The position numbers and the translations under genes are program-made. From contig NC_134528.1 of the NCBI RefSeq assembly GCF_027942865.1, positions 6,381,586 through 6,445,585 of the forward strand: a stretch of DNA of 64,000 nt, in the 5' to 3' direction. This stretch comes from Odontesthes bonariensis (taxonomy: Eukaryota > Chordata > Actinopteri > Atheriniformes > Atherinopsidae). The notes under the pieces were generated by a model. That model was not told the origin of the DNA, searched no databases, and was given only the letters and a program-made list of their open reading frames with translations. This document shows positions 32,136 to 42,850 of the stretch, piece after piece; within the stretch, counting starts at the first letter, position 1; every line of letters starts with the position of its first letter.

Positions 32136-33863
32136 GGCCCTCATTTATCAAACTTGCGTAAGACGAAAAACGTGCGTAGGTCGTGTGTACGTTCTTTTCT
32201 GCGCAAAGGTTGGCATTTATCAAATCCATCGTGAACGCAGGAAAGATGAAATCGCCACGACAGGTCTGAGGCCGTGTACGCACTTTTCCATTTTGACTTG
32301 CGGTGACTGCAATACAGCAGCGTCACTAGTGCGTGCTCAGGAGTCGCAACAAATCCCTAGGTTAAAATGACAGACTTATCACTTTAAAGAAGGCCCATGT
32401 TTTATTTGACTTCAACATAAATATAAACATAAACGCAAATTAAATAAATTAAACAAGTACAACTCCGTAATTGGGAGAGTGATGGCTCATTATTCAACCG
32501 TGCACCCTCACACCGAACAGGAGAGGCGCTTTAACACTGCGCATTCGTGCACGCGTACCCCTGTGGAGAGGTGTATATGGCTCCTAAAGCTGGATCTGTC
32601 TCTCGGCTGCGGGGGGAACCCTATACGCCCGAAAAGGTATGCAATATTATTATAGCATGCGGGGATCTCCATAACATTGCCCAAAAAAATGGAGTGCCAT
32701 TTCCAGATGTACATCCAGAGGACCCCGCACCCAGAGATCCCTTCCACCAGCCTGCACAGCCAAGAGCGCTCAGGAGGAGAGAGGAACTTATTCAGCGATT
32801 CTGACTTTCGGTAAGCATTCTGTTATTCAAGGAAAAAAGAAAGGAGAACAACGATTTCTTTCAGCATTTATTCTGTGACTTCAGTGTTTCATTTATGTCT
32901 TTCAATGTACTGTCGATAGATTGCACGGTGTGTGTTAAAGCCATCATCCACTTCACGATCTCTGTTTGTCTTTCTAGGACCTCTGTGGTTAACACGGCTG
33001 GCCGGTGTGACGCTGCAGACCGGGGGGTAGAGGCAGAGGCAGAGGCTTCGGATGTTGACGGGCCGCGTATTCGTCGTGCGGGTCAGGTGACCCGGATGCC
33101 ATTTTGGATTCATCTGTGAATGAAAAATATTAGTTTGATTAGGAAACTCATTTGTGTTGAAAATTAAAGCAACTGTTTTATTTAAACGTCTTGGGTGTGC
33201 AGTCATTCTTACCATTCTTGAGCTCTAGCATGGGCGCATCAGTGTCAAGTTTCCCTGGCACGCCCGATGAGGACGTAGCTCAGATCACGCCAACCACCAT
33301 CTCCTCCCAAGGCACTCAAATCCAAACCTGGACCCCCCCCCCCCCCCCCCCCCCCCCCACCTCCTCCCGTTTGTGACATGCTGCGTCGGAGAGGTGCGAC
33401 CTTCTTTTTTGGCCAATTTCATATCGGACCACTTCTTCCTGATCTTACTGGAGAAAAAGTAAAACATCGCTCAATTTTAGATTTTATTTAATCTGGAGTT
33501 TATCACATTTTATTGACCATCACAGTAGGGGAAAATACATACCTCGTCCGGTCTGCGATTTACATCGCCAACGCTGTTGACAGCTGGGACGGCTGTCAAC
33601 AGCGTTGACAGCGTTTCTTTGCCGCCTTTCGTCTATCCATGTCGCAAACTCTAGAGGTGCGGCCTCTCAGCCCCGTTTTGTAGAAGGCGTGGTTAGGATC
33701 ATTACGATGGATTTCGGCCGCCGGATTTATCAACAGCCGCTCGATTTTACGATAGGATTGGTGTGGTACGCATGTTCTGTAAATCCCACTTGAACCTCTG
33801 CGTACGACGAGTTCTCCGCTCATATCTACGATGCTTTCTACGACGGCTTGATAAATGAGGGCC
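32136..33863. mobile_element. Non-autonomous Harbinger-family element (arm B)
   Basis: Inverted ends GGCCCTCATTTATCAA with a perfect ACT target duplication at 32133-32135 and 33864-33866. Same element and same site as in arm A. A transposase C-terminal remnant is on the plus strand at about 32480-32805 (TPEKVCNIIIACGDLHNIAQ), and a Myb/SANT-like remnant is on the minus strand near 33400-33467 (FSSKIRKKWSDMK). A poly-C tract at 33333-33358 replaces the poly-G of arm A. Confidence 0.85.
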
Positions 33864-34058
33864 ACTGTGTGTCTGATCTCATTATGACATCACACTGATG
33901 TGTCTGATCTCATTATGACATCACACTGATGTGTCTGATCTCATTATGACATCACACTGTGTGTCTGATCTCATTATGACATCACACTGTGTGTCTGATC
34001 TCATTATGACATCACACTGTGTGTCTGATCTCATTATGACATCACAGTGATGACAGTC
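33864..34058. repeat. Satellite block, YqaJ side (arm B)
   Basis: Six 30-31 bp units; the matching flank in arm A has two. Confidence 0.85.
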
Positions 34059-34231
34059 TTTTGATGACTGTTCTATCATTTTTGGCTACATCACAGTATG
34101 TGGGCGTGGCTAAGCTTTAAAGTCTGACCTTTCGCCTTCAAACATCATGATGGAATAACTTCAAGGTCGTGGGTTAATGAAACTTTCTGTGTTTATTAAC
34201 AGACCAGCTGTAATCACATTCACGTCTTTGC

Positions 34232-34254
34232 TGACGTCACTAAGCCCCGCCCCC
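34232..34254 (+). promoter_or_regulatory. CRE and GC box upstream of the SWIM/YqaJ gene (arm B)
   Basis: TGACGTCA at 34232-34239 and CCCCGCCCCC at 34245-34254, about 110-130 bp upstream of the start codon at 34363. Order and spacing mirror arm A. Confidence 0.6.
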
Positions 34255-34362
34255 TTTGAACAGAACTGTGTTTTACATTACTCCTAAATTCGCTACTTGC
34301 ACAAACACTTCCGCGTTCTACTTATTACGACTTATTACTACTCAGATGTTTCCGGTTTAAAA

Positions 34363-36588
34363 ATGGCGACATTCTACACCCGGTGTTTACAAGAGCTCCC
34401 AAAGTTGAACATCACTGATGTTCACCGGATTTGTAGGACGACCAAAGCCCCAGCAAGTTGGATAAAGGTTTTAAATTATATGCTGAGTCATACATACACA
34501 ACTATGAAGGTAAGAAAACGACTATCTGACTGACTAACGTTAACGTTAACTATCCATCCATCCATCCATTATCTATACCGCTGAATCCGTCGATCGGGTC
34601 GCGGGCGGGCTGGAGCCTATCCCAGCAGTCAATGGGCGAGAGGCGGGGTACACCCTGGACAGGCCGCCAGTCCATCGCAGGGCCACATAGAGACAAACGA
34701 GACAAACAACCATGCACGCTCACACTCACTCCTAAGGACAATTTAGAGATGCCAATCAACCTAACATGCATGATTTTTTGGACAGTGGGAGGAAGCCGGA
34801 GTACCCGGAGAGAACCCACGCATACACGGGGAGAACATGCAAACTCCACACAGAAAGGCCCCAGCTGGGTGTTGATTAACGTTAACTAGCTAACGTCAAA
34901 TGTCTAACAGTAATGTCGTAAGTGAAAGATGTGTTGGCGTGAGTAATATAAATGTAACGCTAACGACACTTATCTGTTATTTTTATTCAGTGTCCAATAA
35001 AGACAGGCTGTCAGGGCAGGTCAGCGTGAGAGCCTTGTGTTACAGGACAATGAGGAAGAGTGAGACACCACACAGTTTAAGTGTAGGCAGGAAGCTGTGT
35101 AACTTTGTTCATGCTTTGTTTATGCTTCGCGATTCATCGCCAGTGGTGTTGACGCACAGCCAATGCTCCTGTGTGGCAGGCACTGTTTTGTGCAATCATA
35201 TAGTGGCATTGCTGTTCCAAACAGCACATTATTCACAACTAAACATGCCAGTTGTGCCCCCTTTGCATAGCTGCACAGAATCTGAACAGCAATGGCACAA
35301 GCCGCGAACAATGGTAATTTAAATGATGTTCAGGTTTTTTTTTTATTTATCTGTTTTGATTTAAAGTGACTCCATCCACAGTAAATGTTTTTTTCCATTA
35401 GGATGTGAAGCCAGGACCTATTAACTCCATGGTCTTTACCAAGCCGGAACCAAATGGGATGGTACAGACTGGAGTAAGGTAATTTGAGTTGTAAAGTTTT
35501 GATTCCTGTGTTACAAAAACATATTGCTATTTCTTCATTTGCTGTATTCCTCACCTTATTATGCTTTATCAATGTGCTGTGTTTTACCTTAACAATTCTT
35601 TATAGGAGTGGATTGTACAGAGGCATGGTGGGTCCATTACCAGATCCCTGCATGTTCAGAGTAACGGAGGCGTATGCAAACTTTAGTGTTGAGGACAAGC
35701 CACTTGTGACCACAATGAACATGAGACCTGACCAAACCCCTTGTGGAAAGTGCTTTCGGGTTAGTGCAGAAGGGCAGTGTCCTGTTATATCAGCAGCCTG
35801 CTTTGACATCCCAGCACATCACACTAAATTATGACACACCACCAACACCACACTTGCCTCTGGAAGGGTACGATGGCTTGCCATCTGATTGCATGTTTGT
35901 GTGCTCAGAAGAGGAACTACTACATCTGAGCAGTATGGCTTTAACTTTAGAAATGGCTCACAAAATTGAGGAGGCAACACGTGAGCAAAGCTGTTGCTCT
36001 GAATGGCATCTGCTCCGCAGACCCAGGGTGACCGCCTCTAGGTTTCGAGAGGTGTGTCATGTCAGGGGCCAGAGCTCTGCAGAGTCACTTGCAGAGCGCT
36101 TCATGAAGAGAACAAGGCAGACAGCAGACATGAGGAGAGGTGCTGAGATGGAGCCTGTAGTAGCAGCTGAGTACAGTAGGCTACTTAATGTTATTTACTC
36201 ACCCTGTGGTCTTGTCATTCATCCCATTACACCCTGGCTCGCTGCCTCCCCCGATGGAATTGTTTTTGACCCCACTGAATACCCCCAATTTGGCCTTGTC
36301 GAATTCAAATGTCCCAATGTGCAAAACTTCGTTGCCTGCAAATATCTGCAAATGGAATGTGGTTCCCCTGAACTAAAGAAGAGTCATGCATATTCCTGGC
36401 AAGTGCAAAGACAACTGCGCATCACTGGAATGCAGTGGTGCGACTTTGTTGTTTGGGCGCAGGAGGACTACCTTGTGCAACGAATACACACGGATCCCCA
36501 AGTGCAAAGATCAATTAGAGAAAAAGCTGACCATTTCTTTTTCTACGTATACATGCCAAGATACCTGTCATTGAGAAAAGAACTATAA
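34363..36588 (+). pseudogene. SWIM zinc finger / YqaJ nuclease gene of an ISL2EU-like transposon
   Basis: YqaJ is a lambda-exonuclease-type nuclease fold. ISL2EU/IS4EU elements carry such a gene beside their transposase, presumably for DNA processing during transposition. Likely exons: 34363-34509, 34991-35314, about 35401-35479, 35606 onward. The SWIM motif is CSCVAGTVLCNHIV (C-x-C, then C-x-H). The nuclease part (about 35930-36588) has RPRVTASRF, the acidic motif MRRGAEMEPVVAAEY, PWLAASPDG, LVEFKCP (the catalytic E-x-K) and the HAYSWQVQRQL helix, all intact. Two breaks are visible: a 4 bp loss in exon 1 relative to arm A, and a frame change at about 35735 before GLVQKGSVLLYQQ. It is therefore probably dead. 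The cut at 35113 in the arm match falls inside exon 2. Confidence 0.8.
34552..34876 (-). mobile_element. RTE-like (Expander-type) LINE 3' fragment
   Basis: It starts with ATCC repeats (the inverted 3' tail) and contains GGCGGGGTACACCCTGGACA and GGGGAGAACATGCAAACTCC, hallmarks of a very common fish retroelement end. An 11 bp target duplication, TAACGTTAACT, flanks it at 34541-34551 and 34877-34887. Arm A keeps the single empty site at 576-586. Confidence 0.85.
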
Positions 36589-36861
36589 AAACATGAGCAA
36601 AACCCAGGTTCTTCAATGAAAGATTGGAATGACAAAAATATGTCAGGAAATATTTTATTACAGTTCATTTTTCATTCATATATTTTTTTCAGCCAATATG
36701 TTATATGTACAATATGTTAAAATGTTCATTTCATTCAACAGTTTGCTTACATTAATGTTTGTGTACATACGATTTACAGAATGTTTAACAAAATTATCTG
36801 CCACTGGAATAAACAAAATTCACTAAATGAAATTACAAGAACCTGGTGTTGAATCTATGCT

Positions 36862-38450
36862 TTACTTAACCCATGCCTTAACTAATGCCTTATTTTGGTA
36901 GTTTGACAGCAGGCATGCCACTGTAAACGTTTGGCTAATGTTTCCTGCATGGGAAAGGGGGATGACGCCATCAAACAATTTGTTTTGTTTAATTCTCCTA
37001 ATGACTCGTTCCACATGTACTCTGAGTCGTGCTATTGATTGAGTTTCAGTAACCTGGTATGCAGGCATCTGATTTTGCTTTGACAAAAATGGTGGGCAGT
37101 ATATTTTGCACTTTACACAACCACTAATGAGGAAGCCCTTGTCAACCATCACTGCCATTTCTTCCATGAGCAACTTGGCCAACCCTGACTGTTTGAACAG
37201 CTCTTTGTCACTGACTGACCCAGCGTAAAGTGAGGAGACAAATGTGGGCTATGCCAATCAGGCCTTTCATGGTGCAGTGAGATTTGTAGGTGGAGTACAT
37301 CTCACTTTGCAGGAGTGGTGAGGATGGTGTCTGACACTTGAGCTCAGTGCAGTCCAAGATGACCTGGGTGTCTGAGAAATCTCTGAATTCCTCAGGGAGG
37401 TAAGCTTGCACTTCTGCAGGTGTGAGCCAGATGCATTGAGACCCCAGTGCAGTGGCAAGAAAACTTGTCCATGTTGCAATAATGCGGCTCACTGTGGACT
37501 GATGTATGTTGAACCGATGCGCCAGGTCCCTCTCCTTTAAACCAACAGACAGGAAGACGAGGAAAAGAAAGAACTCGTCGATAGGCTTGAGCAGCTGTCT
37601 CTGGAAGGTAAAAAAAAAAGGTTACTCCTTTAAGTTATAAACTAGTAAGGCTGTGCCATTGTTTGACAACATGTTTTGTAATGGTTATGTGTGTCATACC
37701 ATGGGGGAAACAGTGAGTTGATGTAGTGCACTGGTGTATTTAAAGGAGGCTGAGTACTTTAGTGTAGCCTTCTGTAAATGCAATGGCATCCCACCCCTGG
37801 CTCTGTTACCACAAAGCACGCTCAAACCATAACCTACCGTTGATGGTCGTGCAGGTGTGGCCACTTCTTCCTTTCGCCTGGCAGCCGATTGGGCTCTCGA
37901 GACCCAAACCATACAGGGTATTGGTTACAGGCCCTGGAGCAATGTGTGATTAGGTGCCTTGCTCATTGGCACTTCAGCCATGAATAGAGGTGTAAGGAGA
38001 GGTAATGACCATTAGGCCACGGCTGCAGATAAACCGATTAAGACGCTATTTGTGCTGTATTTTTACTGTAACATTAGGCAACTTTTTAAACTTTGGTCAA
38101 AGTCAGACAGTTAGTTAGCTGAATAGCACTACTTAGATCTAACGTTACCTGGTATAGAATCGGATGTCCGCGTCGGAGCCAGCAAACCGCTGTAAACCAA
38201 ACTCTCGGTGGACACGTAACTCCTGTATCTCCCTTCTCAGATCCTCTACTTCTTTGGACATGTCTTCCGTAACTGATGCAGACATGTCCAGTGCAGACGG
38301 TTCAGGGAAGGAGCAGTAGTCGCGATCCTTAGCGATGTCGTGCTCTTCTTGCTCCTCAGGAGGGACTTCATCAATGGGCCGCTCGGTTCTCTCCCACACA
38401 CTACGGCGTGATATTTCGACGAAGAAGCCGAACAAACCGGAACACAACAA
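36862..38450 (-). pseudogene. DDE transposase of the ISL2EU-like transposon
   Basis: Minus-strand gene, tail to tail with the YqaJ gene. The first visible exon (38450-38150) has a coiled segment and FGLQRFAGSDADIRFYT, ending at a GT donor. A following exon keeps VWVSRAQSAARRKEE and ends at the GTAGGT donor near 37839. The core runs from about 37600 (LKPIDEFFLFLVFLSVGLKE, then NIHQSTVSRIIATW) through the first catalytic Asp in VILDCTEL. It then breaks at about 37245, where a short out-of-frame deletion removes the PHG-type loop before TFVSSLYAGSVSDKEL (second Asp). The C-terminal part (37182-36862) has MVDKGFLI and RLRVHVERVIRRIK (final Glu). A SINE replaces part of the second exon. No THAP domain is visible. 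Not functional. Confidence 0.8.
37912..38030 (-). mobile_element. SINE fragment inside the transposase gene
   Basis: On the minus strand GTGGCCTAATGGTCATTACC is followed by GAAGTGCCAATGAGCAAGGC and ACCTAATCACACATTGCTCC, the shared body of tRNA-derived fish SINEs. The tRNA-like head is truncated. Confidence 0.6.
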
Positions 38451-38599
38451 TGTACAGTGTATTTTTTTTCTTGTTTTTGAAAACGCATTTTCTTATTCAT
38501 ATTGTTAGATTCGGTTCTTTTAGTTGGAAGCTCAAGAACGGACCGGAGTAATTCAAGTGAAAATGAAGTCTTTATTTGTAGTCACACGTCAAAGCATAT

Positions 38600-38821
38600 C
38601 AGCGCTGGGCTCAGTGCAGTGCACCACTCGTGTGGTGGAAAACGTCGGGCGGCAGATACCCTCACATTGCCCAGATGGCCAAAAAATACCTGTCTATCGC
38701 CGGGTCATCAGTGCGCTCGGAACGCGTCTTTTCCTCCGCTGGGCACATTGTGAACAAAAAGAGAGCAGCCTTGGCCCCTTCAAATGTGGACTATCTGGTC
38801 TTTTTGGCGAATAACCTGTAA
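38600..38821 (+). pseudogene. hAT transposase C-terminal dimerisation remnant
   Basis: The peptide ends AKKYLSIAGSSVRSERVFSS, followed by AGHIVNKKRAAL and VDYLVFLANNL: the conserved C-terminal dimerisation domain of ZBED-type hAT transposases. Only about 64 codons remain. Confidence 0.75.
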
Positions 38822-40365
38822 GGCAGGAGGCAATGCACTTATAGTAGGCTAAATTGCAGTCATTTTTTTTTTCTTTTTTTCGTTTCGTTCATCAATCAAA
38901 TCATCAAGAATAAGAACGTGTTTGTAAAAACTTGTGATTTTTTTGTAATTGTGTTTGAATATTTTGTTAACGTTATTGCCTATGCAGCATCATTTGTGGG
39001 ATGATTTACATGATGCATGACATGTCTGTTGATTCATGCTTTACACAGTTTAGGCCAAATTGTTAAGGCCATGTTTTGTCCACTTGAGCGTTCCTTCTTG
39101 TCGTTTAAAAATGCACAGAGTATAGGTGGAGCAAGAGAAATTGAAAGTTAATGTTATAGGCTAAACTATTGTGTAAACGTTGTAAATTGTGCTTAAATAA
39201 ATTAACAATGATATATCTTTTAGTTGTTTTGTCCTGGGTTCGAATTATAGGCTAACTGTGATTATAGGTCTCCTCTCCAAAAAACCTAATAAACAAACAA
39301 AAAAATAAACCATGCACCAAGCCACGCTCTCCTGGTTCAACTAGCGGATAGTAGGACTATCGTAGACATAATTATGCAAGTATATGAGATTCCCTAAACC
39401 GATTTATTTGGCTTCTGTGGACAAAAATCCTGGCGACACGCCACTGATCAATCAACAAGGCAGTGAGGCACCGCGGGCACAGTTTGTTCATCTTTGTTAA
39501 CTCGTCTGTGTCATTGCGAGCCAAAAAGCCCCTTTCCGCAAATGTAGTCAGAGCAGCTCCTTGCGCGTTTTTACGCGCGGTGACGCAGAGGAGGCGCAGC
39601 TCATGGCGCACTCAGGCCTGGTCAGGGCGCTTTGCCCCCCCCCCCCCCCCCCCCCGCTGCTCCACAGAAACACACTAATGATTTCTTTCTAAAAAGTTCA
39701 AATACTCCCATGTGTGGTCACCACCAGTCTCACCCAGCGGGCTGCTTCCAGCTTTCCTTCGATGCCTGGCCGGTACCCAACCCAAATGTCATTTCCCTCT
39801 TTGGGGATCCTGTTTGCACTCACAGACAGCATCTAGAACATGACTCAGGTTAGTCTTGATCTATGATACCCCTGCTGAGCATCACCCCCAGTCAGGAGAG
39901 CCCCAGAAAAGCCTCCCTGAGCTACACCGGCTTTTATCTGGCATCATTTCTTACGCTTCATCGGCTTTGACTAAATGCTTTCAGCAGGGCGTCATGCTTA
40001 GGCAAGGCCGTCGTTTTTCAGTTGTAACCTTTATCGCTGCCCAGCAGGCCCGACACATGGAAAATCCAAATGACTTAATGCATCACAGAAGCCTAAAGGG
40101 CCCCGGCTGCTGCCTGCCTGCCTGCCTGCCTGCGCGGCTGGTGGATGCTGAGAGAGGAGTAAACACGAAGCTCTTCGGAGACAGCATCCACTGGTGAGGT
40201 TTCTGCCTGCAGCAGCTGCGGCAGAGACCCAAACAGCTGGCGCGGTCCTGCTGCTGCTGCTCTCTGAGCTGCTGCTGCCCTCTGCTGGTGGACAGGTCAA
40301 CTACAACATCAGCACCAGCCTGAGGGCCGTGGCAGCACCACACCGCAGAAAACCTAGGTTTAACC
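38822..40365. other. Noncoding stretch with poly-C and CTGC repeats
   Basis: I see no gene. A run of about 20 C lies at 39637-39655 and TGCC tetranucleotide repeats at 40113-40133. A minus-strand frame at 39611-39372 is open for 79 codons without a recognisable domain. Confidence 0.4.
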
Positions 40366-40838
40366 CAGGGGCGAGGCTAGGGGGCCCCACCGTGAGATAG
40401 CTCGGCACCCCCTGGCTCAGCACATTTTTTAAATATTATATTATGCAAAAAACTTGCTCTGCCCCTGCGCAATACTTTGGTGCGACTGGCCAATCTGGCA
40501 ACATTGTGTGTCTGGCAACCCTGCTTCAAAACGAGGCTTGTGACCAGTCCACTTATCAACTACATCTCTTCTGATTGGTTGGCACATTCACACGACTGCT
40601 TGCCGCTAGAGTTGTCTACGGCTTGGCATTTTGTTCTGGTCGTAAGCTAGCTGTTCCACACATAGAATTCTACATTTCCCAAAATAAATGTTGAGTTATC
40701 TTCAATATTTGGCTCTCTGTTATCCCCGTCGAGCCACAAAGTCAAAGGTCAAAATTGAATGTTGTAGGGGAAAACACTACTCAAAGCAAAACTAATACGG
40801 CTCCAAGATTTATAAATGTAATAGTTCGCCTCAATTAA

Positions 40839-41497
40839 AGGATAAGACCGTTTTTTTTATATTGGGCCCTTGATTTCACATTATAACATGATGTTCTACT
40901 CACCCCTGCTTGTTGTTGAACATTTGGAGCTGTTCCGAAGATATTCGCGAGGCGTCTGGCTGCTCTCTTGAGATATTCGGCCATGAAACGGTTTCCTATG
41001 GGCAAGCTCATACAGGCACAAACTATGCTGTTTATAATTTATTAATTACTGTACATTAGCACTGATAACGTGGAGGTGCGTCGCTTACTTAAAAAAATCC
41101 GGGTTACTGTAATTTTGATTTTTTTTTGTCGTAAAGTGGGTGTTACTGACGTCCTCGTCGTGCTACTGCCACAGACAGCCCACAGACCTGCTGCCTATTT
41201 ATTCATTCGGCTAAAATTCAAAATTACAGTAACCCGGATTTTTTTAAGTAAGCGACGCACCTCCACGTTATCAGTGCTAGTGTAGAGTAATTAATAAATT
41301 ATAAACAGCATAGTTTGTGCCTGTATAAGCTTGCCCATAGGAAACCGTTTCATGGCCGAATATCTCAAGAGAGCAGCCAGACGCCTCGCGAATATCTTCG
41401 GAACAGCTCCAAATGACCAACAACAAGCAGGGGTGAGTAGAACATCATGTTATAATGTGAAATCAAGGGCCCAATGTCAAAAAAACGGTCTTATCCT
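40839..41497. mobile_element. 659 bp foldback MITE with near-perfect 270 bp arms
   Basis: The left arm 40839-41112 and the right arm 41219-41497 are inverted copies with few mismatches, around a loop of about 105 bp. The termini are AGGATAAGACCG. TTAA flanks both sides (40835-40838 and 41498-41501), the target duplication of piggyBac-type elements, although the end bases are not the usual piggyBac ones. No coding sequence. Confidence 0.85.
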
Positions 41498-41637
41498 TTA
41501 ATGAGAAATAATGTGCCTCTGTGAGCACTGGGGGCTGGGCACCCCTAAAGACCAGATCCTAAAATCGACCCTGTTACAGGGTATTATTATTTTTAAAGAA
41601 TATGAGATGATATTCTTGATAAGTGTAAAATAGTACC

Positions 41638-41980
41638 TGTCCTGGGCAACCCTGGCCAGCAGTGGTTCCAGCCATCCATTCTGGCATTCACAGTGGGAGT
41701 CCATGAATACCAGCACCTCCCCTGTTGCTCTGGCAGAACCCAGTGTGCGGCATCCTCCAACACCCAGGCACCTAGTGCTTCGAATCAGATGCACACCCTC
41801 CAGGTGAGACACATACTCACTCAGCACAGTTTTCAGGTGACCTAAGAGGCGGAAAGAAGAGGACGATTTCCTGTTGAGCAGATCGGAGAGTGTCAGCATG
41901 ACCAGGGCGAGACCAAGGAGCATCAGCCAGAGGCAGAGCATCCTCCTCGGGTCAGCTGTAGCTCTGCCCCACAGCCTCAT
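41638..41980 (-). pseudogene. Galnt15-like glycosyltransferase fragment
   Basis: A minus-strand frame starts MRLWGRATADPRR, passes a membrane segment (CLWLMLLGLALVMLTL), and then reads directly into LKTVLSEYVSHLEGV, RATGEVLVFMDSHCEC and GWLEPLLARVAQD. These are the GT-A catalytic segment of polypeptide GalNAc-transferases, with the D-x-H metal motif as DSH, most like GALNT15. A GT donor follows at about 41637. The stem and the first part of the catalytic domain (about 200 residues in the family) are missing between membrane segment and catalytic motif, and I find no lectin domain downstream. Either exons were lost or two exons were fused by a deletion. Confidence 0.6.
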
Positions 41981-42539
41981 GCTGAAGAACGCGGAGGCCA
42001 CGGTGCTCAAAAGTCAACCCAGTGCTGTCTCCACTTGCACATTTTTGAGTTTTGACTCGGATTGCATTTCACGAAAGTGGTGAAAATCGACATGGGTTGT
42101 CCAGATGACAGATACACCAATATAGCCTGACTCTATTCGTGAGCATTTTGAAGATTGTGGTCGCATCCATCAAGCAGCTGACTTTGGATGAGAGTGAGAG
42201 GCAGAGCGGGTTCAAGACAAGCCCCGAACTTCTCGAGGTGTGCCACCTTTCCAACTCGTCCCGCGGTCCTAACTGGAGCTGCACTTCTGTGGTTGGAAAA
42301 CGCGTCTGACGCTCCCAGCAGCTCCCGGTACGGTCAAGGCGTTCATTCATATTGAATTCCCACGGGTTCAGAGTCAACTAAAATATATTTTTAGCGCAGT
42401 TGTATTTTGGAAGATTATGTGTTGTGGATTGACTCATTCATAAATGCTTTTGATAGAAAAACGCCACAAGCCTACTTCAAAACTTAATTTCATTGCAGTG
42501 ACAACAGCATTATTAAATAAACAGGCAAACTTTGTTGTG

Positions 42540-42850
42540 GTTAACAACAGCTTTTTTACATTTTCTCCAAACATTCACAAATTACCTGCTGCTAATAAAC
42601 TGACTGGCAGAAATATAAAGGTAGTGAATGTCTGTCATTTTAATGAAGTGTTAGTGAAAATTATCTTATTTAACATTAGCTACTTTTGGCAATACCCTCT
42701 AATAATAAACTTAAAATATTTGTGATTTTGCCTCAAATGAGAGAATGAAGCAATTCAAACTATTTATAACTTATTTCACTGTTTTTTTTAATAGTCTAAG
42801 ATGAGTGTTACATCAATTTCATCCCATTGTCTGGCTTGCAGTGCTAAAGG
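42540..42850 (+). repeat. Dispersed repeat, copy 2 (inverted partner at 14230-14520)
   Basis: Contains TTTGGCAATACCCTCTAATA and AAACTATTTATAACTTATTT; see copy 1. Noncoding. From 43065 to about 43150 an L2/SINE-like tail (CAACTTTATTTATATGGCAC) follows. Confidence 0.7.

Larger units (their letters stand above)
29546..35113. repeat. Right arm of the large inverted repeat (arm B)
   Basis: Reverse-complement partner of 351-8127. It has an intact coiled-coil gene, ten satellite units, a 1728 bp Harbinger copy, and an extra 325 bp retroelement piece. The homology ends at 35113 inside the SWIM exon, while the transposon itself continues to about 38450. Confidence 0.9.

Noticed and set aside
40366-41578. 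hAT element with CAGGGGCG-like ends around the foldback MITE
   Set aside because: The left CAGGGGCG and right CGACCCTG look suggestive, but the flanking eight bases do not match, so no target duplication supports it.
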